Below are positions 1-10,480 of a DNA stretch of 64,000 nt, one piece after another. The DNA is taken from NCBI RefSeq assembly GCF_005239225.2, contig NC_133288.1, forward strand, positions 16,808,169 to 16,872,168, in the 5' to 3' direction. The DNA is from Populus alba. Taxonomy: Eukaryota; Streptophyta; Magnoliopsida; Malpighiales; Salicaceae. Below the pieces are notes generated by a model, which had not been told where the DNA came from, did no database searches, and was given only the letters and a program-made list of their open reading frames with translations. The translations under genes were made by a program, and so were the position numbers. Every line of letters begins with the position of its first letter. Within the stretch, counting starts at the first letter, position 1.

Positions 1-1932
1 AAACTAAAATAAAAAATATTATTTTAATATATTTTTAAATAAAAATATTTTTACAAAACAACTATAATTATATTTTTAAATAGATTAATGATGTGGTTTG
101 AAGCCAGTGTTGTGGTGTGAACAAAGTTGACTAGACACTAAGTGCCCGTTTGGCATTGCGGTCAAACCTGTTTTTTGAAAAATTTTAAATTTTTTTTTTT
201 TGTTAAAATTGAGTGCGGTTTGTACTTTTTGGATCGTTTTGATGTGCTGATATCAAAAATAATTTTTAAAAAATGAAAAAACATTATTAGCATGCTTTTC
301 AACACGAAAAGCTATTTGAAAAGCAACCGCTACCACACTCTCAAACACCCTCCAAATATTATGGATTCACGTGCATAGCGCTTTCCTTTTTGGGTTTCTA
401 GCATTTTCTATTCCAGTCATTAAGCTTTATTTTTTAGTATTTTTTTATTATGTTGATTAAAATTGAGCCAGATAATTTATTTCTAATAATTTATTTTTAT
501 TAATTTTCTATGGAGTTCTCACAATGTAAAAAAATCTTAACATTAAGTTAATGCTCCATTTAATAAAATAAAATTCAATTTTATTATTTCAAATAAATTG
601 AAATTGTGGAGACCAACTTTGACACTGAAACAAAAACGCTACTTTTCTTTTCTTTTTTATTATTTAAGAAGTGTGGATTTTAAAATTTTGGTTCCTAAAT
701 TTTTTTCATTTTTATCCATTTTATTGAGGTTTTGACGTTTAAATTCTATTCTTCATTTTTTTGTGTTTCAGTCCTGGATTTTGTGAGGGGATAGAGAGTT
801 GTAGCAAGATATAGGAGAGGAGAGAAATTTGTTTAATGTCCATATTTTAGCAACAAAAACAATCAATATTGATGTCAATGGTTTTAATTGATGAAATAGT
901 TTCTATTTAGATGTTTTTGACCCCTTATCTTGCCAAAAAAAAATAAAATATGACTTGATAGAGTTTTTATTCAGGATATTTTTTTTAACCAATTAAATAT
1001 TATTTTGAATTTAGATATGAATTTATTGAAGTTTGTGAGGAGCTTATTATGTGTTTTAGATGAAAAATAATTGAAGACAAGTTTTTTTCATCCAAGAAGT
1101 TAAGATCTGACTTTCCGGCCACCTAAAATAGCCATGATATAACTAGTGAATGGATGCATCATGTACTTTTAAAAAAACAAAATGATGACCAGGAGAGTAG
1201 GCTCGAACTTGTTTTAAATACATTAGGAGTGCTAGCTCACCCAGGCCTTAGCATATGGTTGTTTTTTACCTTTATTTTTTATATTTTTCCTTTAATTTTA
1301 ATTGCAATTTATTAAAATAAATTAATTAAAATATATTTGGGGTGTTATCTATTAAACATCGTTCAGTTTTTACTTTATATTCAAATAAGATTGTAGGATT
1401 ATTTGTATACTATTAGCAATCACTTTTTTTTGTATGGCCACTCATTATAGTTGTTTTCTTAAATTTTATTTTATGGCCTTCCCTACTCATACCTATTTTT
1501 ATTATTGTAAAATTAAATAAGAAAAAGATTCCAAATAACAAAGTTATTAAACTCAAATATATTCATAACTCGAGTTGTAAGTTTAATGGTTTAACTTGAG
1601 TTCACCCAAAACTTTATTATTTTAATATTTTTAAAAAAATGAAGTTATCTTGAAAAAAAAATAAAGTTAAATCAGGTTTTAATCTGATTAACTAGGTTGC
1701 ATTTACAGCTATTGGATCAACAAAGTCATATCAACTCCTATCCAATGTAGTTTAAAATTCAAACAAAGCAAAAAGTTAGGGTTGGAATTTTTAGATTGAC
1801 TTGTCAAACAAAGTTTTATAACACAACCAAAAAGTTTCTCGCAGCAATACTCAAGTAATATATTATTCTTATATTCTTTGATACAATTGCATCAAGATTA
1901 TTATGTTATTTTTTTAATTAAAACTTGTTTAT
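1..1932. other. AT-rich intergenic DNA left of the retrotransposon
   Basis: No gene is supported here. The stretch is strongly AT-rich with many poly-A/poly-T runs. One MITE-like block is listed separately (about 143-360). A repeat-like segment around 1180-1270 reads like a dispersed repeat (it contains the words GGCTCGAACTTG and CCCAGGCCTTAGC), but I cannot name its family. Confidence 0.6.
143..360. repeat. MITE-like non-autonomous element (probable)
   Basis: Imperfect inverted ends are visible: the left end reads GTGCCCGTTTGGCATTGCGG and the right end is a diverged complement around ACCGCTACCACACTCTCAAA. They enclose an AT-rich core with the phrase GTGCTGATATCAAAAATAAT. A related core phrase (CGCTGATTTCAAAAATAAT) recurs near 62755, so this is a multicopy family within the window. 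The termini resemble hAT-like MITEs common in dicots. The family assignment is inference and no target duplication was confirmed. Confidence 0.45.
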
Positions 1933-1937
1933 ATGAT
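1933..1937 (+). repeat. Target-site duplication, left copy (ATGAT)
   Basis: ATGAT directly precedes the left LTR terminus TGTCGC at 1938 and matches ATGAT at 22515-22519 directly after the right LTR terminus. Five bases is the usual duplication size for Ty3/gypsy elements. ATGAT is nearly its own reverse complement (ATCAT), so an inverted-repeat reading would also match at 4 of 5 bases. The direct match is perfect. Confidence 0.65.
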
Positions 1938-2516
1938 TGTCGCACATGTGCGGCGTCGCGGCGATTTTACAAGTTTTTCATTTTTTTATCTACAATGTAA
2001 ATCTATCTATCTCTATTTGGCAAATGTTGGGGAGACAAGAAAATATTGTCGTTTATCGGTGGAAAGTGGAATGGGAGTCGCCACCTAGTATTTTGGTCAC
2101 TAGAAACCCTAACTAATCTCAGAGATCGGGTACGGGGACTGGTTGTGTAAAGGGAAGGTATTGGCACCCCAAATACGCCCTACCTAAGGTAAGCTGCATT
2201 GTTTTATTATCTGATAAAATCTAAGGTCTTTTCGTGTTTTCCTAGTTGTTGGTATGGTTCAAGAAAACTCCTCATCGGTAAGGAGATCCTTATCTTAATG
2301 AGTAATTCTGACGTTAACAAAAGAATTTAATATTCGGAATACGTCTTACATATAAGATCGTAACCCCAAATACTAAAAGAAAACACAATAATTTTTTTGG
2401 AATTTTTGAAATATTGGCCCAGTTCTCATGGCTTGAATGAATTGGTTATTAAAGCCAAAATGCATGCTATTATATATATTGTTTTGAAATTTCCTTTGTT
2501 GTGTGAAAATATGATG

Positions 2517-2520
<4 letters not shown>

Positions 2521-2588
<68 letters not shown>
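2521..2588. repeat. (TA)n microsatellite inside the left LTR
   Basis: A near-pure TA run of about 67 bp. The matching place in the right LTR (about 21918-21941) has only about 24 bp, so the two LTRs have diverged in repeat length since or during their formation. Confidence 0.95.
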
Positions 2589-2591
<3 letters not shown>

Positions 2592-3866
2592 GAGACTAGG
2601 CCGTATGCAAGAAAACAAAACATTTTTTATTTTTTTATTTATTTGATGACTTGATGAAAATCGAGTATTTTAATATTGGATTTATATCTTTACAGTATAA
2701 AAATATAAGCTGATATTGACCAAAATGCAACAACAAACTTGTGGAAAATCACATATTTTTTTGAAATAATTCTTTGAAGAATTTTTTTTTCGAACGGGCC
2801 AGACTCGGCCCAAAAGGAAATTGGGCCAAAATCAACCCAAAATAAATTGGGCCGAAACAAGCATGGATTGGTTACTGTACACATAGTAACCGGGTTATTG
2901 TGTGCACAGTAACCAGTTAATTAATTAGCCAGTTACTGTGCACATGCACAGTAACCGGGTAATTATTTTCTTTGCTTGCAGAACACACACAGTGCACGTT
3001 GTGCATGCAAGAAGATGAACAGTAAAATGAGATAAGGGGTATAAGGCTGACCTGTGGTGGTTTTGAAGGCGATGCTATTGGCCGTTGCTGACCGAATGAT
3101 GGCTGAGAGGGTGGTCGGTCTTTCTTCCTTTTTCTCTGTGTTTGTTTTTTTACTCTGTTCTCCTCTGCTCCTCTTTTCTTCTTCTGTTTCTCACAGTGTT
3201 CTTCCCTCTCACGGTGATTTAGTTGTTGTTTGGTAGCGCTGATGGTGCTGGTGACGGTGGAGATGGACGCCGACGATGCCTCACGGTGGTTGTGACAGTG
3301 GCAGGTAGTGTTTGTTGCAGTTTTTCTTCTTTTTCCCGTGCAGAGGCATCAACCTCTGTTTTCCTTTCTAGTTTGCTTCTGTTTGCCTTTCTTCACTGTT
3401 CCTATCACCTTGCTTCTCTGCTTCTTCACTTTCTATTGTTTTGTATCATGGTGTGGCCGCTGGGATGAAGAAGATGATGAGCTGGCGATGGCGTTGGTAG
3501 TGCTGGTGCGGGTGTGATGGAGAATAACAACGGTTCTTCCCCTGTTTTAAAACAAACTCCTCCCTGTTTATTTTTCCTTTAAATCCCCTCCTCTATTTCA
3601 AACTTTCCCGTGTTCTTCCCTTCCTTTCTCTTATTTCGTTCCCAAGTCCCCCCTCTGTTATGCTTTCTTCCTTTCCCCTGTCTCTCGCGCAAAAAACCGC
3701 ACCTCCCATCCTCACTCTAAAAAACTGTTCCCCCTCTGTTTTGGTTTCTCTCTTCTCTACACTCTCACAGTATCTTTCATCATTTCAAACTTCCCTCTCC
3801 TTTTAGTTTTCAAAAGAGCTCTCTCTCGTCCAAAAAAATCCCCCCTGCTGCTGGTGTTGAGAGCAA

Positions 3867-3874
3867 TATTTATA
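3867..3874 (-). promoter_or_regulatory. LTR TATA box (left LTR)
   Basis: The minus-strand word TATAAATA lies about 300 bp inside the U3 start. It is in the same place in all four LTR copies or fragments of this insertion, as expected of the element's own promoter. Confidence 0.6.
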
Positions 3875-4168
3875 TGCTATAAGGGAGCGGGCTGCTGTTG
3901 CGCGTGGGGAGCAGGGGACACCAGGTGAGGTCTTCAAGCAGGGGGCGCGGGGCTTTAAGTTTTGGGAGCAGCATGCAGTCATTGGCGTGGGGCTCTAGGC
4001 TCGGTCACTGTTCCTCGTTTAAAGGGGGCGTGGGGCTTTAGGTAGCGTGCGGAAATAGAGAGCGGGATGAACAATGTCTGTAAAAACGACATTGTTCATT
4101 TTTTTTTAATTAATTTTATTTTTTTATTTTTATTTTATTTGTAGGGGACCTAAAAATGGGTTACAACA

Positions 4169-4182
4169 GATGCCCCCTCTTT
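4169..4182 (-). other. Polypurine tract next to the left LTR
   Basis: The minus strand reads AAAGAGGGGGCATC directly before the LTR start TGTTGTAAC. This is the plus-strand DNA primer site of an LTR retrotransposon. The same tract precedes the LTR starts at 17124, 19329 and 20343. Confidence 0.8.
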
Positions 4183-4309
4183 ATAAAGATAAACCAAAAC
4201 TGAACTTCCAAAGTTGATCTTGATTGACCTGAAACTTTGTATTTACAACAATTCCGCTTCAACCCGAAACTAAGATCAAAACTCAGTCTTCTCAAGATCC
4301 CAATTTGGC
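4183..4309 (-). other. Retrotransposon 3' untranslated segment next to the tract
   Basis: A non-coding segment between the polypurine tract and the hairpin array. It is homologous to 16970-17105, 19340-19500 and 20165-20325. Confidence 0.6.
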
Positions 4310-5785
4310 GATCCTCAGGCCTCTAACTTTGGTTATATTAACCTGGCATTCCATTTGAGATCCCTTCTGGCAATCTCTTTTAACTAAAAATCTATATTTG
4401 TAGTTTGGCCAACCTGAAATCCCATCTGGCGATTTCCCTTAGCCAAAGTTGATATCTATGTTGCAATTGGGCTAACCTGAGATCCCATCTGGCGACCTCC
4501 TTAAACCAAAATCTATAATTGTAGCTTACTTAACTTGGAATCCCATCTGGCGATTCCCTTTAACCAAAATGAAATATGAGGTCCCTTCTGGCGACCTCTT
4601 TTGACCAATATCGAAATACGAGATCCCTTATGGCAATCTCTTTTAACCAATCAACTTGGAATCCCATCTGGCGATTCATTTTAACCAAAATGAAATATGA
4701 GGTCCCTTCTAGCGACCTCCTTTGACCAATATCGCAATACAAGATCCCTTCTTGCGATCTCCTTTAACAAAAAATCTTGGAATACCATCTAGCGATTCCT
4801 TTTAACAAAAATTGAAATATGATGTCCCTTTTGGCGACCTCCTTTGAACAATATCAAAATACGAGATCCCTTATAGCGATCTCTTTTAACAAAAATCTTG
4901 GAATCCCATCTAGCGATTCCTTTTAGCCAAAGCTGAAATATGAGGTCCCTTCTGGCGACCTCCTTTGACCAATATCGAAATACGAGATCCCTTCTAGCGA
5001 TCTCCTTTAACAAGAAATCTTGGAATCCCATCTGGCGATTCCTTTTAACCAAAGCTGAAATATGAGGTCCCTTCTGGCGACCTTCTTTGACCAATATCGA
5101 AATATGAGATCCTTTCTGGCGATCTCCTTTAACAAAAAATCTTGGAATCCCATCTGGCGATTCCTTTTAACCAAAGCTGAAATATGAAGTCCCTTCTAGC
5201 GACCTCCTTTGACCAATATCGAAATACGAGATCCCTTCTTGCGATCTCCTTTAACAAAAAATCTTGGAATCCCATCTGGCGATTCCTTTTAACCAAAGCT
5301 GAAATATGAGGTCCCTTCTGGCGACCTCCTTTGACCAATTTCAAAATACGAGATCCCTTCTAGCGATCTCCTTTAACAAGAAATCTTGGAATCCCATCTA
5401 GCGATTCCTTTTAACCAAAGCTGAAATATGAGGTCCCTTCTGGCGACCTCCTTTGACCAATATCGAAATATGAGATCCCTTCTGGCGATCTCCTTTAACA
5501 AAAAATCTTGGAATCCCATCTGGCGATTCCTTTTAACCAAAGCTGAAATATAAGGTCCCTTCTGACGACCTCCTTTGATAAATATCGAAATACGAGATCC
5601 CTTCTGGCGATCTCATTTAACCAATCAACTTGGAATCCCATCTGGCGATTCCTTTTAACCAAAGCTGAAAATATAAGATCCCTTCTAGCGATCTCCTTTA
5701 ATCAAAAACCAAAAAATCTATTTTGTAAATCGGTCAACCTGGAATCCCATCTGGCGATTCCCTTTTACCGAAGCTGATATCGATG
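4310..5785 (-). repeat. Tandem hairpin array in the retrotransposon 3' region (copy 1)
   Basis: Tandem repeats with a period of 122 bp: the phrase CTTGGAATCC recurs at 5019, 5141, 5263, 5385 and 5507. Each unit holds three subunits of about 40 bp. Each subunit contains a short inverted repeat around a loop GCCAGAWGG (minus-strand sense), with stems GGAATC/GATTCC, GAGATC/GATCTC or GAGGTC/GACCTC. The array ends are degenerate. It lies between integrase and the LTR, so it would be transcribed in the element's 3' untranslated region. ORFs through it (repeated RRDLVFRYWSKEVARRDL) exist because 122 bp units carry few stops, and they are not considered genes. Confidence 0.9.
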
Positions 5786-6489
5786 TCGTTCTTCCTGATG
5801 GAAATTTTTTATTATTATTATTTAAAAGGTTCTTCTCGTTATTCCAAAATTAAAACTGTGATTCTTTGTTATCATCAACTCAGTGATTCTTTCTTCGTCC
5901 ATAATTTTGTTGGATTACATTAAGGATTCCTCCTGTAACGATTCAAAAATAATGCAATGATTTATGATTAGATGCCATGCATGCATTCGTACCTGGTTTT
6001 GAAACATAGGCCCCATCATCTTCTTCTAGTTCATAAAACTCTCTTAACATGAGCTTGTTTTTGGAGTTGTATGCTGGATTCATTTCTCGTGTTGCCTCTT
6101 TTTACCTATCATATCTTGAAGAAGAAGTCTTCGACTTTTTATAAGTAGCCTTTTTTCTCAGAATGTATGACTTGTCATTGCCTCTTTGTCATGCTTTTGT
6201 CAAATGCTTTATCTTTTTCAAATCTACGAGCTCTCATCCCGTTTTGAAAACATGTAAAACTTTTCATGAAATATCTTTTATTGCCCCCAGTGGGAGTGTG
6301 ATCCTAGTCCGGGTTTTTTTTTTTTTAAAGAAGAAATTCATTCAGCCAATGATAAACTTTTTAGTGAGTGATACGATAACAACAAGAAATGCACTGTTGG
6401 GATTAATGCAAGAATGATTGTTGTGAGATCAATGCAAAAAAGAAAGAAGTCAATGACCAAACTTTGTTTTATTGATTTAGGTGCCTACA
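5786..6489 (-). other. Retrotransposon spacer between integrase and hairpin array
   Basis: Non-coding in the element's orientation. The stretch 6000-6345 is mirrored by 14876-15240 in the plus-oriented half, which shows that both halves carry the same 3' region. No gene is supported. Confidence 0.65.
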
Positions 6490-9400
6490 TCAAGCATAAT
6501 ATCTTTTCACAGAGTCAAAATTCACAGGTCGAGCTAGGTCTTCCCCGTCCATTCTAGCCAACTTTAGCGCTCCTCTTGAGAATGCCTTCTTTACTATGTA
6601 AGGACCCTCGTAATTTGGTGCCCATTTGCTTTGATCATCTTCGGGTAACGACAATATTTTCTTCAATACTAGATCCCCTTCTTGAAACAACCGCGGTCTA
6701 ACCTTTTTATCATATGCCTTGGCCATTCGTTTCTGGTAAAGTTGGTGATGACATATTGCAGCCATCTTCTTTTCACTGATCAGGTTTAGTTGCTCATATC
6801 TCACTTTGGCCCACTCGGCCTCTTCTAATTTAGAATCCATCAACACTCTTAACGACGGGATTTCCACTTCCAAAGGCATCACTGCCTTCATACCGTACAC
6901 CAGAGAATATGGGGTAGTCCCTATCGAGGACCTGACTGTAGTGCGGTACGCATGAAGAGCAAACGGCAACATCTCATGCCAAACTCTATATGTGACTACC
7001 ATTTTCTGAATAATCTTTTTGATGTTCTTGTTGGTGGCTTCTACTGCGCCATTCATTTTTGGTCAATATGGTGAGGAATTCGAATGCTTGATTTTCCATT
7101 TAGTACACAGCTCTACTATCATTTTGCCATTGAAATTCTGTGCATTATCTGTCACTATCTTTTCCGGAGGACCATATCGGCAAATCAAATCCTTTTCTAC
7201 AAACTTCTTCACTATCTTATGTGTTACGTGGGTATACGAATTAGCTTCCACCCATTTTGTGAAGTAGTCAATAGTTATGAGGATGAATCTATGACCATTG
7301 CTAGCTTTTGGGTTAACAGGACCGATCACGTCAATTCCCCACATTACAAATGGCCATGGAGATATTAGATTAAATAGAGGAGCTGGAGGTGTATTGACCT
7401 TATCACTGTAAACTTGACACTTGTGACACTTCCTGACATAGTCGATATAGTCTTTCTCCAGTGTCATCCAAAAATAACCATCCCTTTGAATTTTCCTTGC
7501 TATCATATGCCCGCTAGCATGGGTTGAGCAAATCCCCTCATGGACCTCTCGTAATGTCTTTCTAGCATCGGCCTCATTCAAACACCTTAGCAGGGTTCCA
7601 TTAAATGATCGTTTATATAAAATCTCTCCATCTAAATAGAAGTTTATAGCCAACCTTCTCAAGGTTTTCTTATCCGTTTTAGAAGCTCCCACCGGATATT
7701 CATGATTTTGCACTAGATTCTTGATATCGTAATACCAAGGTTGTCCGTCTATCTCTCCTCCAACTAAACAATAGTGAGCTGGGTCATTTCTAATGTCAAT
7801 GTGTACCAATTGTACCTTACACTTGAGATCAATGGTAGTCATAGCAGCTAGTGTGGCCAAAGCATCCGCAAAATGGTTCCCCTCTCTTCCTAGATGGGTG
7901 AATCTAATTTCTTCAAATTCCTTGGCTAGCGTGGATAGGTATTCCTGGTACGGCCTCAACTTTTCTTCTTTGGTTTGCCATTCCCCTTTAACCTGGCAAA
8001 TAATCAACATTGAATCCCCATATACATCTATCTTCTTTATTTTCAGCTCTAATGCTGCTTCTAAACCGAGGATACAAGCTTCATACTCAGTTGTATTGTT
8101 GGTGCACTCAAAATGCAGTTTCACCGAAACTGGATACTGTTTCTTATTAGGAGAGATTATTACCGCACTGGCCCCATTACCATATACATTCATTGCCCCG
8201 TCAAAAAACATGGTCCACCAATCTGTCTTCTCTTCTTCTTTTTCTATTGACAATATATCTTCATCTAGGAAATCAAAATCCAAAGGTTCGTAATCTTCAA
8301 CAGCATTATCGGCCAGATGGTCCGTAATTACACTCCCTTTTACGGCTTTCCTTGTCATATACACTATGTCATATTCTGCCAATAAAACCTGCCACCTTGC
8401 AATTCGGCTTGAGAGAAAGGGCTTGTTACAAATATACCTCACAGGATCCACTTTTGAAATCAACCAAGTGGTATAGTATAACATATAATGTCGCAACCTC
8501 TTTGCCGCCTACACCAACGCACAACAAAGCCTTTCTATCTCAGTGTATCTAGATTCACATTCAGTGAATTTCTTACTTAAGTAATAAATAGCTCTTTCCT
8601 TCCTTCCGGTTTCATCATGCTGACTCAATACACATCCCATGGCTGCTTCAGTTACTGTTAGATATAATACTAGAGGTTTTCCTGATACCGGAGGAACCAG
8701 TAATGGTGGATTTTGTAAATAATGCTTGATTTTATTGAATGCCTCCTCACACTCCTCATTCCAGGTTCCAAGATTCTTTTTTCTCAGTAGTCGGAATATA
8801 GGTTCATATGTCGTGGTTAGCTGAGCTATAAACCGAGCAATGTAGTTTAACCTTCCCAAGAATCCTCTTACTTCTTTCTCCGTCTTAGGGGATGACATAG
8901 CTTGAATTGCCCTTATTTTATCTAGATCCACCTCTATACCTCTTTCACTTACCACAAATCCTAACAGCTTGCCCGATTTAACTCCGAATGAACATTTTGC
9001 AGGATTAAGCCTTAGTTCATACTTCCTCAACCTCTCAAATAACTTCCTCAAAATTTCAACATGATCTTGTCCCTTTTTAGACTTGGCAATCATATCATCT
9101 ACATACACCTCAATTTCCTTGTGCATCATGTCATGGAATAGAGTCACCATTGCTCTTTGATATGTTGCTCCTGCATTCTTCAAACCAAATGGCATGACCT
9201 TGTAGTAGTAGGTCTCCCAAGGTGTGACAAAAGTTGTTTTAGCCTTATCCTCTGAAGCCATTTTTATCTGGTTGTATCCTGAAAAATCATCCATAAAGGA
9301 ATAAGTAGAACTTCAGGCAACGTTTTCCATTATAACATCTATGCGTGGTAGAGGAAAATCATCCTTAGGGCTAGCTCTATTCAAATTCCAAAAATCCACA

Positions 9401-9972
9401 CAAACTCTAATCTTCCCCTCCTTTTTAGGCACCACAATAATGTTAGATACCCATTGTGGATACCTAACTACTTCTAGAAAACCAGCATCCCATTGCTTCT
9501 CGAGTTCTGCCTTGACCTTGATCCAGACATCCGGGTGGGCCCTCCTCAGCTTCTGCTTGACTGGCTTACAACCTTCTTCCAATGGTATCTTGTGTACTAC
9601 AATACTTGTATCCAAACCGGGCATATCTTCATAGGACCAAGCAAAGACATCTAAATATTCTTACAATAGGGCGATCATTTTTGTCCTTTGTTCAAAAGTA
9701 ATTAAGGTACCTATTTTCAACTCTTTCTTGAGCTGATCACTGCCCACATTGATGGTTTCGAGTTCCTCAGCGACAGGCTTCCAAGTATGTTCATGTTGTT
9801 CTACTAGCCTGGTGAATTCACTGATATTGCTTTCATCCCACTCTTCTTCTTCCATAGCTATCACATGCTTGTTCAAGTTTGGCCATTTATTCTTGATGTT
9901 AAATGTATGTGATGTTGTAGGAGATCCGCTTTCAGGATTCCTGAAAGCGGGAAGTGCTTGGTGTAAATGCAT
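6490..9972 (-). pseudogene. pol: Tat/Ogre pol: reverse transcriptase, dual RNase H, integrase (interrupted)
   Basis: One minus-strand reading frame runs from 9972 to the stop at 6490 and is broken only by in-frame stops at about 9661, 9313, 8507 and 7060; no frameshift was seen. Order of parts: an N-terminal linker; RT with MPFGLKNAGATYQRAM and the catalytic YVDD; a gypsy-type RNase H (TEAAMGCVLSQ); a second RNase H with FFDGA, YEACILGLEAAL and NHFADALATL; then integrase with an H-C zinc region (KCHKCQVYSD) and the acidic residues in WGIDVIGP, VTDNAQNF and NGAVEA. The second RNase H is the hallmark of the Tat clade. The product would copy the element RNA and insert the DNA, but these stops make it inactive as it stands. 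Protease is absent from this copy, because homology ends near 10391 at a rearrangement junction. Confidence 0.9.
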
Positions 9973-10391
9973 AAAAAATAATTTTGAAAAGTGCTTGATC
10001 TCATCTTTTATTTAAAGAAAAGGTGGGCTCAATGACAAACACAAAATCTAGCTAACATCATGAGTCTTGATTGTCAACTAGAGGAAATAAAAGCAAACAT
10101 AAGCAATAACAAAAGCATGTTAAGGCAAACAAAGTTGGTTTACATTTTGAAAACTACTAGAGCTTCTTTGGTCACCCAGTTCTGAAACTTCTCATCCTAA
10201 GCCAACTTGCGCACAAAGGTCTTGGCAGAGACTTCTTCTAGTGTATGGACTGTCAGTTGTGGCAGCACTTTATCTCCTTTTCCCGCTACTGCTTTCATGC
10301 CATCTCCTTCCTCCTCATTTTCCTCCAAGGTGTTTATGCTCATATTTCTCAGCTCTTGACCAAGGCTTTCAGCTCTTTTATCATGTTGCAT
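9973..10391 (-). pseudogene. Region between protease and RT, truncated at an inversion junction
   Basis: Minus-strand coding-like sequence at about 10150-10391 contains HTLEEVSAKTFV, and the same peptide occurs on the plus strand at about 14400-14440. A non-coding-looking stretch (9980-10150) also mirrors 14500-14660. Homology to the element stops near 10391 and the following sequence changes strand. Confidence 0.6.
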
Positions 10392-10480
10392 TATGTATGC
10401 AGCTTTTGGGAATTATACGCTAAGGGGAGGGATTTCTAGCTTTTCTTCTTCAGGCTCTCTTCCTTTAATTTTAGCCATCC
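10392..10480. other. Junction filler between minus and plus retrotransposon halves
   Basis: About 90 bp that matches neither the minus copy ending at 10391 nor the plus gag copy starting near 10480. It could be filler DNA or diverged element sequence. Confidence 0.4.

Larger units (their letters stand above)
1938..4168 (-). repeat. Left outer LTR (minus orientation, about 2.23 kb)
   Basis: Read on the minus strand, it begins TGTTGTAACCCATTTTTAGG at 4168, next to a polypurine tract, and ends TGTGCGACA at 1938. It mirrors 20343-22514 over nearly its whole length. It contains a TATA box (3867-3874), short inverted words GGTTACTGTGCA/TGCACAGTAACC around 2930-2960, a long TA microsatellite (2521-2588) and a conserved U5 block around 2027-2160. 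It differs from the right LTR in microsatellite length and in roughly 55 bp just inside the U5 end. ORFs within the LTR are not considered coding. Confidence 0.85.

Noticed and set aside
2426..2623. Minus-strand ORF with a long YI repeat
   Set aside because: It is the TA microsatellite translated.
3054..3517. ORFs repeated in several LTR copies (60-81 aa, hydrophobic Ser/Leu/Phe-rich)
   Set aside because: They run antisense to the LTR, use low-complexity pyrimidine-rich sequence, and recur only because the LTRs are homologous. No codon-level constraint could be shown.
4310..5785. A CRISPR-like array
   Set aside because: Repeats of about 40 bp with inverted stems look superficially similar, but there are no unique spacers, the units are contiguous, and the host is a plant nuclear genome.
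7793..8293. 166-aa plus-strand ORF in the pol region
   Set aside because: Antisense of the RNase H/linker part of pol; no family signal of its own.
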